Positions 25,049 through 34,011 of a DNA stretch of 64,000 nt are shown here, piece after piece. The translations under genes were made by a program, and so were the position numbers. The DNA comes from JBGAPI01 sp044221335. Its GTDB lineage: Bacteria; Pseudomonadota; Gammaproteobacteria; Xanthomonadales; Ahniellaceae. Numbering within the stretch: the stretch's first letter is position 1; each line of letters opens with the position of its first letter. The notes beneath the pieces were generated by a model. That model was given only the letters and a program-made list of their open reading frames with translations. It did not search any database and was not told where the DNA came from. The DNA lies in the NCBI GenBank assembly GCA_044221335.1, contig JBGAPI010000014.1, positions 1 to 64,000 on the forward strand, read 5' to 3'.

Positions 25049-26479
25049 ATGGCCGGTTTCGTCCAAGCTCCCGAACTCCCCGACACGCTCGAATGGGTCA
25101 ATTCGCGCGATCGCGTGGCCCTGGCCGACATGCAGGGGCGGGTGGTGATCCTGTTCTTCTGGAGCTATTCGAACATCAACTCGATCAACGCCCTGGCCGA
25201 CATCCGCTACCTGCAGGGCAAGTACCACGACGGCATGAACGTGATCGGCATCCACTGCCCGAAGTTCACCGCCGAGCGCGGTGCGGCGCACGTGCTGAAA
25301 GCGGTGAACCGGCAGCAGATCCGCTTCCCGGTGGCCTCCGACCCGCACTACCACGCCTGGCAGCTGTACTCGATCCGCGCATGGCCCTCCTGTGTCGTGA
25401 TCGACGCCGCCGGCAAGATCGCCGGCGTGTTTTCGGGCGAAGACCGCCGCGGCGAGCTCGACGTGATGGTCGGCAAGCTGCTCGACGAGGCCGTCGCGCG
25501 TGACCTGCGCGCGTTCGGCGCGGCGCCCGAGGCGCTGCGGCCCGAGCCGAAGATGCCGCTGCGCTTCCCATCCAAGCTGGTGGCGGGCGAACACCATCTG
25601 TACCTTGCGGACAGCGGCCACCATCGCATCCTCGAGATCAATCCCGACGGCACCATCGATCGCACGTTCGGCAGCGGCAATCCCGGCTTCTGGGACGGTC
25701 GCATGCTCGACGCGGCCTTCTGCAACCCCGGCGGGATGGCGATCTGGAAGGACAACCTCTACATCGCCGATACCGGCAACCACGCGATCCGCCGGATCCG
25801 GCTGACCTCGGCCGAGGTCGAGACCGTCGCCGGCAACGGCTCGCAGGGCCGGTTGCTGCCGCTCGAGGGGGCGGATCCGAAGGCGATCGGGCTGAATGCG
25901 CCGACCGATGTCGTCGCATCCTCGGACATGCTGTACATCGCGATGGCGGGCCAGCACCAGATCTGGACCTACGACATCGTGCAGCGCAGGCTCGCGGTGT
26001 TCGCGGGCTCCGGCCGCTACGGCATCGACGACGGCAGCCCTGACGCGGCCAGCTTCGCCAAGCCCAGCGCGCTCGCGCTGCACGGGGGCAACCTGTTCGT
26101 CGCCGATGCCGACGGCTCCGCGATCCGCCAGGTGCGGCTGTCCGACGGGCTGGTGTCGACCCTCGTCGGCGTCGGCCTCTACGACTTCGGCGACGTCGAC
26201 GGCGTTCCGGCGCAGGTCCGCATGCAGCATCCCATGGCGCTGGCGGCCGATCCCAACGGCGCGCTCCTGTGGCTTGCCGACAGCTTCAACGGCAAGCTGA
26301 AGGCGCTGTCGCTGAAGGGCGGCGGCGCGCGCACGCTGCGCCTTCAGCGGCGCTTCTCGGAGCCGGCCGGGATGGCATTGTCGAACGGCTCGCTGTGGGT
26401 CGCCGACACCAACGCGCACGAGCTGATCCGGCTCGATACCAAGACCGGAAGCGTGGAGCGCATCGCGGTCGGCGAATGA
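25049..26479 (+). CDS. Thioredoxin-fold/NHL-repeat protein (NHLRC2-like)
   Basis: 476 residues, ATG at 25049 with AAGGA upstream. Residues 1-150 form a thioredoxin-like domain (GRVVILFFWSYSNINSINAL, WPSCVVIDAAGKIAGVFSGED), but the CxxC site is replaced by SYSN, so no redox role is expected. Residues 165-470 are NHL repeats forming a beta propeller (LYLADSGHHRILEI, LYIADTGNHAIRRI, LFVADADGSAIRQV, LWVADTNAHELIRL). The same fusion exists in animal NHLRC2 and many bacteria; its function is not settled. It overlaps uvrC by ATGA. Confidence 0.9.
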   Translation: MAGFVQAPELPDTLEWVNSRDRVALADMQGRVVILFFWSYSNINSINALADIRYLQGKYHDGMNVIGIHCPKFTAERGAAHVLKAVNRQQIRFPVASDPHYHAWQLYSIRAWPSCVVIDAAGKIAGVFSGEDRRGELDVMVGKLLDEAVARDLRAFGAAPEALRPEPKMPLRFPSKLVAGEHHLYLADSGHHRILEINPDGTIDRTFGSGNPGFWDGRMLDAAFCNPGGMAIWKDNLYIADTGNHAIRRIRLTSAEVETVAGNGSQGRLLPLEGADPKAIGLNAPTDVVASSDMLYIAMAGQHQIWTYDIVQRRLAVFAGSGRYGIDDGSPDAASFAKPSALALHGGNLFVADADGSAIRQVRLSDGLVSTLVGVGLYDFGDVDGVPAQVRMQHPMALAADPNGALLWLADSFNGKLKALSLKGGGARTLRLQRRFSEPAGMALSNGSLWVADTNAHELIRLDTKTGSVERIAVGE

Positions 26480-28299
26480 GCGGCACCGGCGGTTTCGACG
26501 GCAAGCGCTTCGCGAAGAACCTGCCGAACCGGCCGGGCGTCTACCGCATGCTCGATGCCGATGGGCAGCTGCTCTACGTCGGCAAGGCCAGTTCGCTGAA
26601 GAACCGCGTCGGCAGCTATTTCGTGCGGCCGACGCCGGGTCACCGGATCGGGATGATGCTGCACAAGGTGGCCTCGATCGAGGTCACCGTCACCCGCAGC
26701 GAGGGCGAGGCGCTGCTGCTGGAAAACGAGCTCGTGAAGTCGGGCCGTCCGCGTTACAACGTGCTGCTGCGCGACGACAAGAGCTTCCCCTACATCCACC
26801 TGTCGGCGGGCGAGGACTATCCGCGGATGGGCTTCCACCGGGGCGCGCGCAGCGGCCGCGGACGCTACTTCGGCCCCTTCCCCGATGCCGGCGCGGTGCG
26901 CACCAGCCTGAACGCGATGCAGAAGCTGTTCCGCGTGCGGCAGTGCGAGGACAGCGTGTTCCGGAACCGCAGCCGGCCCTGCCTGCAGTACCAGATCGGC
27001 CGCTGCAGCGCGCCGTGCGTGGGGCTCGTCGCGGTCGACGACTACGCCCGCGACGTGCGCCACGCGTCGATGTTCCTCGACGGCCGTCGGACCGACGTGC
27101 TGGAGGAGCTGGCCGGCGCGATGGAGGCGGCCAGCGCCGCGCTGGCTTTCGAGCAGGCAGCACTGATCCGCGACCGGATCGCCGCGCTGAAGCACACGCA
27201 GGCCAAGCAGTTCGTGGTCGACGTCGAGGAGGACGCCGACGTGATCGGCGTCGCGGTGGGGCGCGGCCAGGCCTCCGTCCACGTGATGACCTTCCGCAAC
27301 GGCATGAGTCTCGGCGGGCGCAGCTTCCACCCGCGCCTGGGCGACGGCGAGGAGACGGCCGCCGAGGTGCTGTCGGCCTTCATCGCGCAGTACTACGACG
27401 AGCGCCCGGCGCCGCCGCTGGTGCTGCTCGACCAGGCGATCGCCGACCAGGAGCTGCTCACCGCGGCGCTGACCGAGCGGGTGGGCCGCAAGGTCGAGCT
27501 CAGGGTCCCGCAACGCGGCAATGCCGTGCGGCTGGTGGAGTCGGCGCGGCGCAATGCCGAGATCGCCGGCACGCAGCGCAGCGCCAGCCGCGAGCACCAG
27601 CAGCAGCGCGTCGCCGCACTCACCGAGCTGCTCGAGCTGCCGGCCGCGCCGCAGCGGATCGAGTGCTTCGACATCAGTCACACCCAGGGCGAGGCCACGG
27701 TGGCCTCCTGCGTGGTGTTCGACGCCGAGGGGCCGGTGAAGGCGCAGTACCGCCGGTTCAACATCGGCGGGATCACCGCCGGAGACGACTACGCCGCGAT
27801 GGCGCAGGCGCTGGAGCGGCGCTTCCGCCGCGGGCTGGAGGAAGGCGGCGAGCTGCCCGACCTGCTGCTGATCGACGGCGGTCGCGGGCAGGTCGCCCAG
27901 GCCGCCCGGGCCCTCGCCGAGCTCGGCGTGGAAGAAGGCGTGCAGATCGTCGGCGTTGCCAAGGGTGAGACCCGTCGCGCCGGCCTGGAGACCCTGGTGC
28001 TCGCCGGCAGCGGCCGCGAGATCGTCGCGGATCCCGGCCACCCCGGCCTGCACCTGATCCAGGCGGTGCGCGACGAGGCCCACCGGTTCGCGATCCGCGG
28101 CCACCGGGCCCGCCGGGAGAAGGCGCGCGAGAAGAGCCGGCTCGAGGACATCGAGGGGGTCGGACCGCGCCGACGGCAGCAGCTGATCCGTCACTTCGGC
28201 GGGATTGCAGGCGTGTTGCGCGCCGGAGTCGAGGAATTGAGCCTGGTGCCCGGCATTCACCGCGAACTCGCGACTAGAATCTACGACGCCCTGCACTGA
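26476..28299 (+). CDS. uvrC: Excinuclease ABC subunit C
   Basis: 607 residues (E. coli 610). Makes the 3' and 5' incisions in nucleotide excision repair. N-terminal GIY-YIG nuclease (PGVYRMLDADGQLLYVGKAS), Cys-rich stretch (RPCLQYQIGRCSAPC), UVR motif near 205-235 that contacts UvrB, RNase H-like second nuclease (ECFDISHTQGEATVASCVVF, LLIDGGRGQV) and C-terminal helix-hairpin-helix (IEGVGPRRRQQLIRHFGG). Start overlaps the stop of the NHL gene; pgsA follows after 9 bp, as in many gammaproteobacteria. Confidence 0.97.
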   Translation: MSGTGGFDGKRFAKNLPNRPGVYRMLDADGQLLYVGKASSLKNRVGSYFVRPTPGHRIGMMLHKVASIEVTVTRSEGEALLLENELVKSGRPRYNVLLRDDKSFPYIHLSAGEDYPRMGFHRGARSGRGRYFGPFPDAGAVRTSLNAMQKLFRVRQCEDSVFRNRSRPCLQYQIGRCSAPCVGLVAVDDYARDVRHASMFLDGRRTDVLEELAGAMEAASAALAFEQAALIRDRIAALKHTQAKQFVVDVEEDADVIGVAVGRGQASVHVMTFRNGMSLGGRSFHPRLGDGEETAAEVLSAFIAQYYDERPAPPLVLLDQAIADQELLTAALTERVGRKVELRVPQRGNAVRLVESARRNAEIAGTQRSASREHQQQRVAALTELLELPAAPQRIECFDISHTQGEATVASCVVFDAEGPVKAQYRRFNIGGITAGDDYAAMAQALERRFRRGLEEGGELPDLLLIDGGRGQVAQAARALAELGVEEGVQIVGVAKGETRRAGLETLVLAGSGREIVADPGHPGLHLIQAVRDEAHRFAIRGHRARREKAREKSRLEDIEGVGPRRRQQLIRHFGGIAGVLRAGVEELSLVPGIHRELATRIYDALH

Positions 28300-28308
28300 C
28301 CCGCGCCG

Positions 28309-28908
28309 ATGCCGTTCAATCTCCCGATCCTGCTCACCTGGTTCCGCATCGTGCTGATCCCGTGCATGGTGGTGAGCTACTACCTGCCGTACTACAGCGC
28401 CAGCATCGTCGCGGCGGCGCTGTTCGCGGCCGGCGCCATCACCGACTGGCTGGACGGCTATTTCGCGCGCCGCTGGCGCCAGATGACCCGCTTCGGCGCG
28501 TTCCTCGATCCGGTCGCCGACAAGCTCACCGTCGGTACGGCGCTGTTCCTGATCGTGCAGGCGAACCCGACCCCGCTGATGGCGATCGTCGGAGCGATCA
28601 TCGTCGGCCGCGAGATCGCGATCTCCGCGCTGCGCGAATGGATGGCCGACCTCGGCGAGCGCGGCCGGGTCAAGGTCGCGGGGCTGGGGAAGATCAAGAC
28701 CATCGTGCAGATGGTGGCGATCACCATCCTGCTCTACCGCCATCCCTTCGTCGGCCTCCGGCTCTACAACATCGGCGCGGCGCTGCTGATCGCCGCCGCG
28801 GTGCTGACCTTGTGGTCGGGCGTAGCCTACGTGGTCGCCGCGCTGCCGGTGATGCGCCGACGCGGCGAGGACGCGATCGTCGATTCCGAGGGCGAGGACA
28901 CCGAGTGA
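28309..28908 (+). CDS. pgsA: CDP-diacylglycerol--glycerol-3-phosphate 3-phosphatidyltransferase
   Basis: 199 residues. Integral membrane enzyme committing CDP-diacylglycerol to phosphatidylglycerol. The CDP-alcohol phosphotransferase signature is complete: DWLDGYFARRW...GAFLDPVADK (D-G-x2-A-R-x8-G-x3-D-x3-D). Several membrane spans follow. Operon with uvrC. A small hairpin follows the stop. Confidence 0.95.
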   Translation: MPFNLPILLTWFRIVLIPCMVVSYYLPYYSASIVAAALFAAGAITDWLDGYFARRWRQMTRFGAFLDPVADKLTVGTALFLIVQANPTPLMAIVGAIIVGREIAISALREWMADLGERGRVKVAGLGKIKTIVQMVAITILLYRHPFVGLRLYNIGAALLIAAAVLTLWSGVAYVVAALPVMRRRGEDAIVDSEGEDTE

Positions 28909-28913
28909 GCTCC

Positions 28914-28934
28914 GGATTTCGCTGCGCGAAATCC
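28914..28934. repeat. Small hairpin element after pgsA
   Basis: GGATTTCG and CGAAATCC form an 8 bp stem with a 5-base loop, followed by CGCGATGGAAGAG. A similar element (GGATTGCG/CGCAATCC then GTGAAGAG) follows the cyclase gene at 63817. No T tract. Confidence 0.5.
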
Positions 28935-29115
28935 GCGATGGAAGAGTGTCCCAGTGATGATGGGTCCTGGGGGCAGATCCGGATCTGAAACCGCAATCGC
29001 GTCGTCGATCGACTGATCCCTTTGGTCTCCGGACTGCGTCAATCGTCCAGTCCGGGCGCATGTCGCTAGCCGTGTCGTACCCGGACCGTTGATGACGACA
29101 AGGGGGATTCGGGTG

Positions 29116-29529
29116 ATGGTCCTGTCTGTGCAGGTGAGGCGTTCGTACTACGTCCGGCTGGCGATCGTAGGTGTGCTGACGGTCGGCATCGGCATCCTGA
29201 TCCTCGGCTACGGCTATCTGCGCTGGCCGCGCCATTTCGACGACGACGGTGTCACTCGCCGCGACGGCAAGCGCTTTCGTTGGGTCGACCTGCAGTCGGT
29301 TTCCGTGCAGACGCAGCGCTACCACGGCCATTCCACCGCCGTGCTGTTGTCGGTGCGACTCTCGTTCCGCGACGGCGTCGTGATGGTCTATCCGTTCCCG
29401 CTGCAGAACGGCGGGGCGGTTCTGTCGTACCTGCGGCGGCTGCCCGGCGGCGAGTGTCTCGACGCTCACGGCTACCGGTTGCCCGCGGTGCCCGGTTCCC
29501 AGGCGAATGGCGACCCCGGCCGGATTTGA
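29116..29529 (+). CDS. Small single-span membrane protein, unknown
   Basis: 137 residues from the ATG at 29116, which follows AGGGGG; an ATG at 29092 would add eight residues. One N-terminal membrane span (LAIVGVLTVGIGILILGYGYL) is followed by a soluble domain: RHFDDDGVTRRDGKRFRWVDL, then beta-rich PH-like sequence (LLSVRLSFRDGVVMVYPFPL). It could be a bacterial-PH-like domain, but I do not recognise it. Its last seven codons and stop lie inside the opposite-strand tRNA gene, so the C-terminus is dictated by tRNA sequence. Confidence 0.6.
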   Translation: MVLSVQVRRSYYVRLAIVGVLTVGIGILILGYGYLRWPRHFDDDGVTRRDGKRFRWVDLQSVSVQTQRYHGHSTAVLLSVRLSFRDGVVMVYPFPLQNGGAVLSYLRRLPGGECLDAHGYRLPAVPGSQANGDPGRI

Positions 29530-29584
29530 ACCGGCGACCTTCCGCTTAGGAGGCGAACGCTCTATCCAGCTGAGCTACGGGGTC
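29508..29584 (-). tRNA. tRNA-Arg (anticodon CCU)
   Basis: The minus strand folds as a cloverleaf. Acceptor GACCCCG/CGGGGTC; D arm GCTC-AGCTGGATA-GAGC; anticodon arm TTCGC-CTCCTAA-GCGGA with anticodon CCT; T arm GCCGG-TTCAAAT-CCGGC. The 3' CCA is encoded (29508-29510). It reads the AGG codon, rare in this GC-rich genome. The 3' end overlaps a small plus-strand coding frame. Confidence 0.93.
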
Positions 29585-29786
29585 GGAAAGTCCTATTGTA
29601 GGTTGCTCTTGGCCGCTTGTGCCCTGGATTCCTCGAGCATTTCGCTCGCGACCGCAGACCGCGAATCGCGGACGTCGTGACGGGGGCCGGAACGGCGCCC
29701 GTCACGAATTCCGAACCCTGTCGGAAATGACACTGTAGGGCGGCGGATCCGTTGGCTACTCTTTCGGCCCCTCACCGGAGACTGCC

Positions 29787-30308
29787 ATGAGCCTGACCGC
29801 CCACGAATCCTCGCTGCCCTATCTCGTCCGCTTTCTCAACAATCTCGATCGCATGCTCGACAAGGCCGTCGCGTATGCTGCCGCCAAGCAGGCGGCCGGT
29901 TCCGCGGTCAACGTCGAGGCCTCCCTGGTCGGCGGCCGGCTGGCGCCCGACATGTTCCCGTTGGCTCGCCAGGTGCAGATCTGCGCCGACATGGCCAAGG
30001 GCTGCGCCGCTCGGCTCGCCGGGGTCGAGGTGCCGAAGTTCGAGGACAACGAGACCACGCTCGCCGACCTCAAGGCCCGCATCGCCAAGACCGTCGCGTT
30101 CGTCAACTCGATCACGCCGGCCCAGCTCGAGGGCTCGGAGACGCGTTCGATCACTCTGAAGACCGGTGGCCAGGACCGCACGTTCTCGGGTCGCGACTAC
30201 ATGTTCGGCTTCGTCTACCCGAACTTCTACTTCCATCTGACCACGACCTACAACATCCTGCGCCACAACGGCGTCGAGCTCGGCAAGATGGACCTGCTGG
30301 CGGTCTGA
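29787..30308 (+). CDS. DUF1993 family protein
   Basis: 173 residues, ATG at 29787 with GGAGA upstream. Features of DUF1993 (PF09351): N-terminal LPYLVRFLNNLDRMLDKA, RLAPDMFPLARQVQIC, TLADLKARIAKTVAFV and C-terminal YPNFYFHLTTTYNILRHNGVELGK. A four-helix-bundle fold like DinB proteins is likely. No enzyme activity is known for the family. Stand-alone gene. Confidence 0.88.
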   Translation: MSLTAHESSLPYLVRFLNNLDRMLDKAVAYAAAKQAAGSAVNVEASLVGGRLAPDMFPLARQVQICADMAKGCAARLAGVEVPKFEDNETTLADLKARIAKTVAFVNSITPAQLEGSETRSITLKTGGQDRTFSGRDYMFGFVYPNFYFHLTTTYNILRHNGVELGKMDLLAV

Positions 30309-30405
30309 CCCGCGATCGTTGCGGCGGTGCGACTGGTCGTCGTGCCTCCGTACTCTCCGCTGCGAGGGCTCTGGGCCTTCAGGGTTCAGAGTTCCGAACG
30401 CGTGC

Positions 30406-30518
30406 CGTCATTGCGAGGAGGAGCGTAGCGACGACGAAGCAATCCAGCGGCTCCACTCTTGCTCGGACGGTACGAGAAGAAAACGCGCTGGATTGCTTCG
30501 CTGCGCTCGCAATGACGG
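30406..30518. repeat. Dispersed repeat family III, core-only copy 2
   Basis: CGTCATTGCGAGGAGGAGCG at the left and CTGGATTGCTTCGCTGCGCT, CGCAATGACGGG at the right form an inverted repeat of about 113 bp. The flanks do not match the longer copies at 24724 and 58152. It fills most of the 313 bp gap 30309-30621, where I see no gene. Confidence 0.75.
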
Positions 30519-30621
30519 GAAGGCTTCGCAGCGCTAGCGATGGCGAAGCTCCCCGCTTCGAAGCTGAGCCAGTGCCCCGGAGTGCGCCTCGCAGCGGGTG
30601 CGTCCAGGACGCACCCTGCGG

Positions 30622-31935
30622 TCAGGCCTTCGCCATCGGCTTCTGCGTCAGCGACGTCAGGAACTGGATGTACTGGTCCATTTCCGCGCCGAGCGGATGC
30701 TGCGGAAACGCCTTGCGGATCTGGGTCAGCATCGCCAGCGCCTTGGCCTCGGCGTTCATCTTGTCGGTCAGGATCTTCGCAGCCAGCAGGGCGTTCGATG
30801 GCGTGTCGTTGCTGCGTGGGGTCGCGCGGATGAATGCGACGATCAGGTCCAGCGCGACCTGCGGCATGCCGTAGTCGTTCGCCCGGGCGGCCAATCGCTT
30901 GACCTCGGCCGGCTCGCTCGGCTGGAAGCTCTTGTCGTGGCCGATGCAGTCGCGCAATACGTCGACCGCGCGGCGCTCCTGGTTCTGCGCCAGCAGGATG
31001 TCGATGTAGCGACGGCCGTGGGCAACCAGTGCCGCCTTGTCGTCGCGCAGCGCCAGCATCTTGCGGTAGCGGTCGTGCACCGCGAGCGTGGCGCCGCGGT
31101 GATCGATGTGTTCCTTCAGCATCTTCTCGGCGTCGGACAGGTTGCCGCCGGCGACCAGTGCTTCCGCCTGGTCGAGTACATCCTGGTCGACGTCCCGCGG
31201 CCGTCCCGGCCCGGCGACGGCGGCGTGGCTCTCCGGCTCCCAGCCGAGTTCCTCGTGGTACTGGTAGATGAGATAGCCCATCAGGTGGAACGACGCGATC
31301 GAGGCGTAGTTCGAGATCACCGCCAGCGCGATCAGCGTGACCAGGATCGGCATGCCCGGGAAGATCGCCATCAGCAGCACTTGCGCATTGAGCTGGCAGA
31401 ACAGGATCAGGCCACAGATCGCCGCCATCGCGAAGTAGGGCCAGCCGAGGCGGCTCATGATCGCGACCCAGGTCGCGGGGTTGACCGCGCGCAGGGTGTC
31501 GCGATCGGTCGCCGCCGACATGGTGGCGCCGGGGATGGCCAGCGCGATGAACGCGAGCGCGGCGATCTTCAGCATCGCGGTCGGCAGAAACAGCAGTGCC
31601 AGGAATGCCATGACGGCAAGCAGGATCTGCACGCGGACCTGGACCCAGCCCGAATTGTCGTCGCTGTTGCCGGCGAACTCCGGCGCCTTCAGGCGACCGT
31701 GCGCCGTCTCGACCAGGACCGTGCTGGCGAACTTGTAGAAGAACGCGGCGAAGAAAAGGACGATCGCGGTTCCACGGAGCGGCATGAAGGCCTGTGCGAA
31801 CTTCGCGAAGCCCAGGAGGACTCCGTACATCAGGACGGAGATCAGCGCCGATCCCTGCAGCGGGTAGGTGGTGATCGCGCCGAGGCGATTCCAGAACGGT
31901 TCGATGGGCTTGGCGGAGGGGGCGGGTAGGGACAT
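30622..31935 (-). CDS. Multi-span membrane protein with C-terminal helical repeats
   Basis: 437 residues from MSLPAPSAKPIEPFW at 31935. Residues 1-215 hold about six membrane spans (for example LISVLMYGVLLGFAKFA, ILLAVMAFLALLFL, ILVTLIALAVISNYASIASF). Residues 240-430 are soluble and helical with TPR-like pairs (DQAEALVAGGNLSDAEKML, LAARANDYGMPQVALDLI). It resembles DUF4013-like or unnamed membrane-TPR proteins of xanthomonads; no catalytic motif is seen. It stands alone. Confidence 0.75.
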   Translation of the reverse strand: MSLPAPSAKPIEPFWNRLGAITTYPLQGSALISVLMYGVLLGFAKFAQAFMPLRGTAIVLFFAAFFYKFASTVLVETAHGRLKAPEFAGNSDDNSGWVQVRVQILLAVMAFLALLFLPTAMLKIAALAFIALAIPGATMSAATDRDTLRAVNPATWVAIMSRLGWPYFAMAAICGLILFCQLNAQVLLMAIFPGMPILVTLIALAVISNYASIASFHLMGYLIYQYHEELGWEPESHAAVAGPGRPRDVDQDVLDQAEALVAGGNLSDAEKMLKEHIDHRGATLAVHDRYRKMLALRDDKAALVAHGRRYIDILLAQNQERRAVDVLRDCIGHDKSFQPSEPAEVKRLAARANDYGMPQVALDLIVAFIRATPRSNDTPSNALLAAKILTDKMNAEAKALAMLTQIRKAFPQHPLGAEMDQYIQFLTSLTQKPMAKA

Positions 31936-32054
31936 GGGCTCGCTGTTGCGCAAGGGCATCCGCGGGCAGCGGATGCGTGCCGGGGAGGGGGAAGGTCGGG
32001 GAAACGCAGCAGTGACCGAGTATTTCAGGATGTCACAGAGCGAACAATCGGACC

Positions 32055-32100
32055 GACCGCATCGCTTTCAATAAGACACACTTTCCGTAGCGATGCGGTC
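32055..32100. repeat. 12 bp inverted repeat at the end of aat
   Basis: GACCGCATCGCT (32055-32066) and AGCGATGCGGTC (32089-32100) flank a 22-base loop containing the aat stop codon. It could fold in the aat transcript; no T tract follows, so a terminator role is uncertain. Confidence 0.4.
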
Positions 32101-32778
32101 CCACGGCACCCGCGGTACCCTGTTGCCGCCGATCGTCGCGAGAAATTGCTTGCGCGCCAATGGGATGGCGCCGAGGGTCGCGATGTGGGGCGACATCAGC
32201 TGGGCGTCGAGCAGCGGCACGCCGTGCTCCCGGAGGAGCCGGCACAGGGCCCGGAGTGCGACCTTGGAACCTTCGTCGACGGCACTGAACATCGATTCCG
32301 CCGAGAACGCGGCGCCGACGTCGACCCCGTAGACGCCACCGACCAGCACGCCGCCGTCGTAGGCGCCGACACAATGGGCGTGTCCGGCACGATGCAGCGC
32401 GCCATAGGCCGAGCGCATGGGGGCCGTGATCCAGGTCCCGTCGGCCTTGTGCCGTGGCGCCGCGCAGCGCGCGACGATCGTGTCGAAGTCGTGGTCGACG
32501 CGGATCTGCCAGCGGCAGTGCTTCAGGAAGCGCGCAAAGCGGCGGGCGACATGGAAGCCGTCGGTCGGGATCACCGCGCGCGGGTCCGGCGACCACCACA
32601 GGATCGGCTCGCCTTCGTTGAACCAGGGGAAGATGCCGTGGCGGTAGGCGTTGAGCAGGCGCGGCACGCTGAGGTCGCCGCCGATGGCGAGCAGGCCGTC
32701 GGGATCAGCCAGCGCGGTCTCCGCCGGCGGAAACGGCGACTCGGGATCGCGCCCCAGCCAGGGAATCCGGATCGTCAT
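32068..32778 (-). CDS. aat: Leucyl/phenylalanyl-tRNA--protein transferase
   Basis: 236 residues from MTIRIPWLGRDPESPFPP. Adds Leu or Phe to proteins with N-terminal Arg or Lys, marking them for ClpS/ClpAP. Blocks typical of Aat: GGDLSVPRLLNAYRHGIFPW, LWWSPDPRAVI, WITAPMRSAYGALHRAGHAH, GGVYGVDVGAAFSAESMFS and LDAQLMSPHIATLGA. It overlaps the upstream acyltransferase gene by ATGA, so the two are coupled. Confidence 0.95.
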   Translation of the reverse strand: MTIRIPWLGRDPESPFPPAETALADPDGLLAIGGDLSVPRLLNAYRHGIFPWFNEGEPILWWSPDPRAVIPTDGFHVARRFARFLKHCRWQIRVDHDFDTIVARCAAPRHKADGTWITAPMRSAYGALHRAGHAHCVGAYDGGVLVGGVYGVDVGAAFSAESMFSAVDEGSKVALRALCRLLREHGVPLLDAQLMSPHIATLGAIPLARKQFLATIGGNRVPRVPWDRIATESVSY

Positions 32779-33911
32779 GCGGGCTCCGCCGTGTACGGCG
32801 AGTGGCGCCGCAGTTCGGCCTCGTAGCCGTCGACCCACGCGGCCTCTTCGGCGACTGCCGCGGCGATCGCCCGGCGGAAATCAGGCTGCACGACCCAGTG
32901 CAGCGAGTGCGTGCGCACCGGCAGGAAGCCGCGTGCCAGCTTGTGCTCGCCCTGGGCGCCGGGCTCGAAGCGGGCGAGGCCGCGAGCGATCGCGTGGGAG
33001 ATCCCCTGGTAGTAGCAGCACTCGAAATGCAGGCCGGGCGGGGCGTCGGTCGCACCCCAATAGCGACCGTACAGCGTGGTCGACGAGCGCAGGTAGAACG
33101 CCATCGCGATCGGACGTCCATCCCGGTAGGCGATCGCGGCGGCGATCGCCTCCGGCAGAGTTGCGCGCAGATGCCGGAAGAAGGCGAGGGTGAGCGCGGC
33201 GTGGTTGCCCTTGTCGCGCTGGGTGGCGCGGTAGCAGGCGTGGCAGAAGTCGAGTTCGGTGTCGGAGAGCGCCGCGCCGTCGCGCCAGACGACGTCGATG
33301 CCGGCCTCGCGCACCTGCCGGCGCTCGCGCCGGATCTCCTTGCGGCGCTTGGAATTGAGCGAATCGAGGAAGTCCTCGAAGTCGCGCCAGCCGCGGTTGT
33401 GCCAGTGGAACTGCACGTCCTGCCGGTGCAGCCAGCCGGCGCGGCGCGCCAGCGCGAGCGCGGCCGTTTCGGGCAGGAAGTTGAGATGCACGCTGGAGTA
33501 GTTCGACTGGCGGGTGATCTGCGGCAGGATCTCGCCGAGCAGTTCGATGGCGTCGTCGTCGGCGAGTGACGAGAGCCAGCGCGGGCCGGTGATCGGCGAA
33601 TAGGGTGTCGCGATCAGCAGCTTCGGGTAGTAGTCGAGCCCGTGCTGCGCATAGGCCTCCGCCCAGGAGTGGTCGAACACGAACTCGCCGTGCGAGTTGC
33701 CCTTGCGGTAGGCCGGCACGGCGAGCGTGATTGCGTTGCCGTCGTAGAGGCCGAGGTGGGCCGGGGTCCAGCCATAGCGGGGCTGGATACAGCCGGTGGT
33801 CTCGAGGCCGCGGAGGAATTCCAGGCGGAGGCAGGGGTGGTCGTCCGCGCCGCGGAGAGGATTCCAGCGCGGGGCGAGGTCGTCAGTGAGCTGCAGGGAT
33901 TGCAGATGCAT
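32775..33911 (-). CDS. FemAB-like N-acyltransferase (DUF482/PF04339 type)
   Basis: 378 residues. Double-GNAT-like protein of the peptidogalycan biosynthesis/recognition family: TPAHLGLYDG, ANTLAVPAYRKGNSHGEFVFDHSW-type start, NSKRRKEIRRERRQV, FYLRSSTTLYGRYWGA, HFECCYYQGISHAI and GAQGEHKLARGFLPVRTHSLHW. The family often lies beside aat in Proteobacteria; its substrate is unknown, and transfer of an acyl or aminoacyl group is only inferred. ATG at 33911; the stop overlaps the aat start. Confidence 0.85.
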   Translation of the reverse strand: MHLQSLQLTDDLAPRWNPLRGADDHPCLRLEFLRGLETTGCIQPRYGWTPAHLGLYDGNAITLAVPAYRKGNSHGEFVFDHSWAEAYAQHGLDYYPKLLIATPYSPITGPRWLSSLADDDAIELLGEILPQITRQSNYSSVHLNFLPETAALALARRAGWLHRQDVQFHWHNRGWRDFEDFLDSLNSKRRKEIRRERRQVREAGIDVVWRDGAALSDTELDFCHACYRATQRDKGNHAALTLAFFRHLRATLPEAIAAAIAYRDGRPIAMAFYLRSSTTLYGRYWGATDAPPGLHFECCYYQGISHAIARGLARFEPGAQGEHKLARGFLPVRTHSLHWVVQPDFRRAIAAAVAEEAAWVDGYEAELRRHSPYTAEPA

Positions 33912-33920
33912 CGCGCGAGT

Positions 33921-34011
33921 GTAGGGCGGGCACTGCCCGCCGTTGCGATGCGATGCGAGGCGATGAGGTCTGCGGCGTCATGCCTCGCGATGGCGGCCAG
34001 TGGCCGCCCTA
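33921..34011. repeat. Inverted pair of REP-like palindromes (family I)
   Basis: GTAGGGCGGGCACTGCCCGCC (33921-33941) and the opposite copy GGCGGCCAGTGGCCGCCCTA (33992-34011). The second copy contains the stop codon of trxB (34009-34011 read on the minus strand as TAG). The spacer is about 50 bp. Confidence 0.8.

Noticed and set aside
26344..29469. Minus-strand open frame of over 1000 codons across uvrC and pgsA
   Set aside because: Runs antisense through several well-identified genes and has no domain.
29735..29751. GTAGGGCGGCGGATCC as a possible REP copy
   Set aside because: Only the first nine bases match the family I consensus and no palindrome follows.
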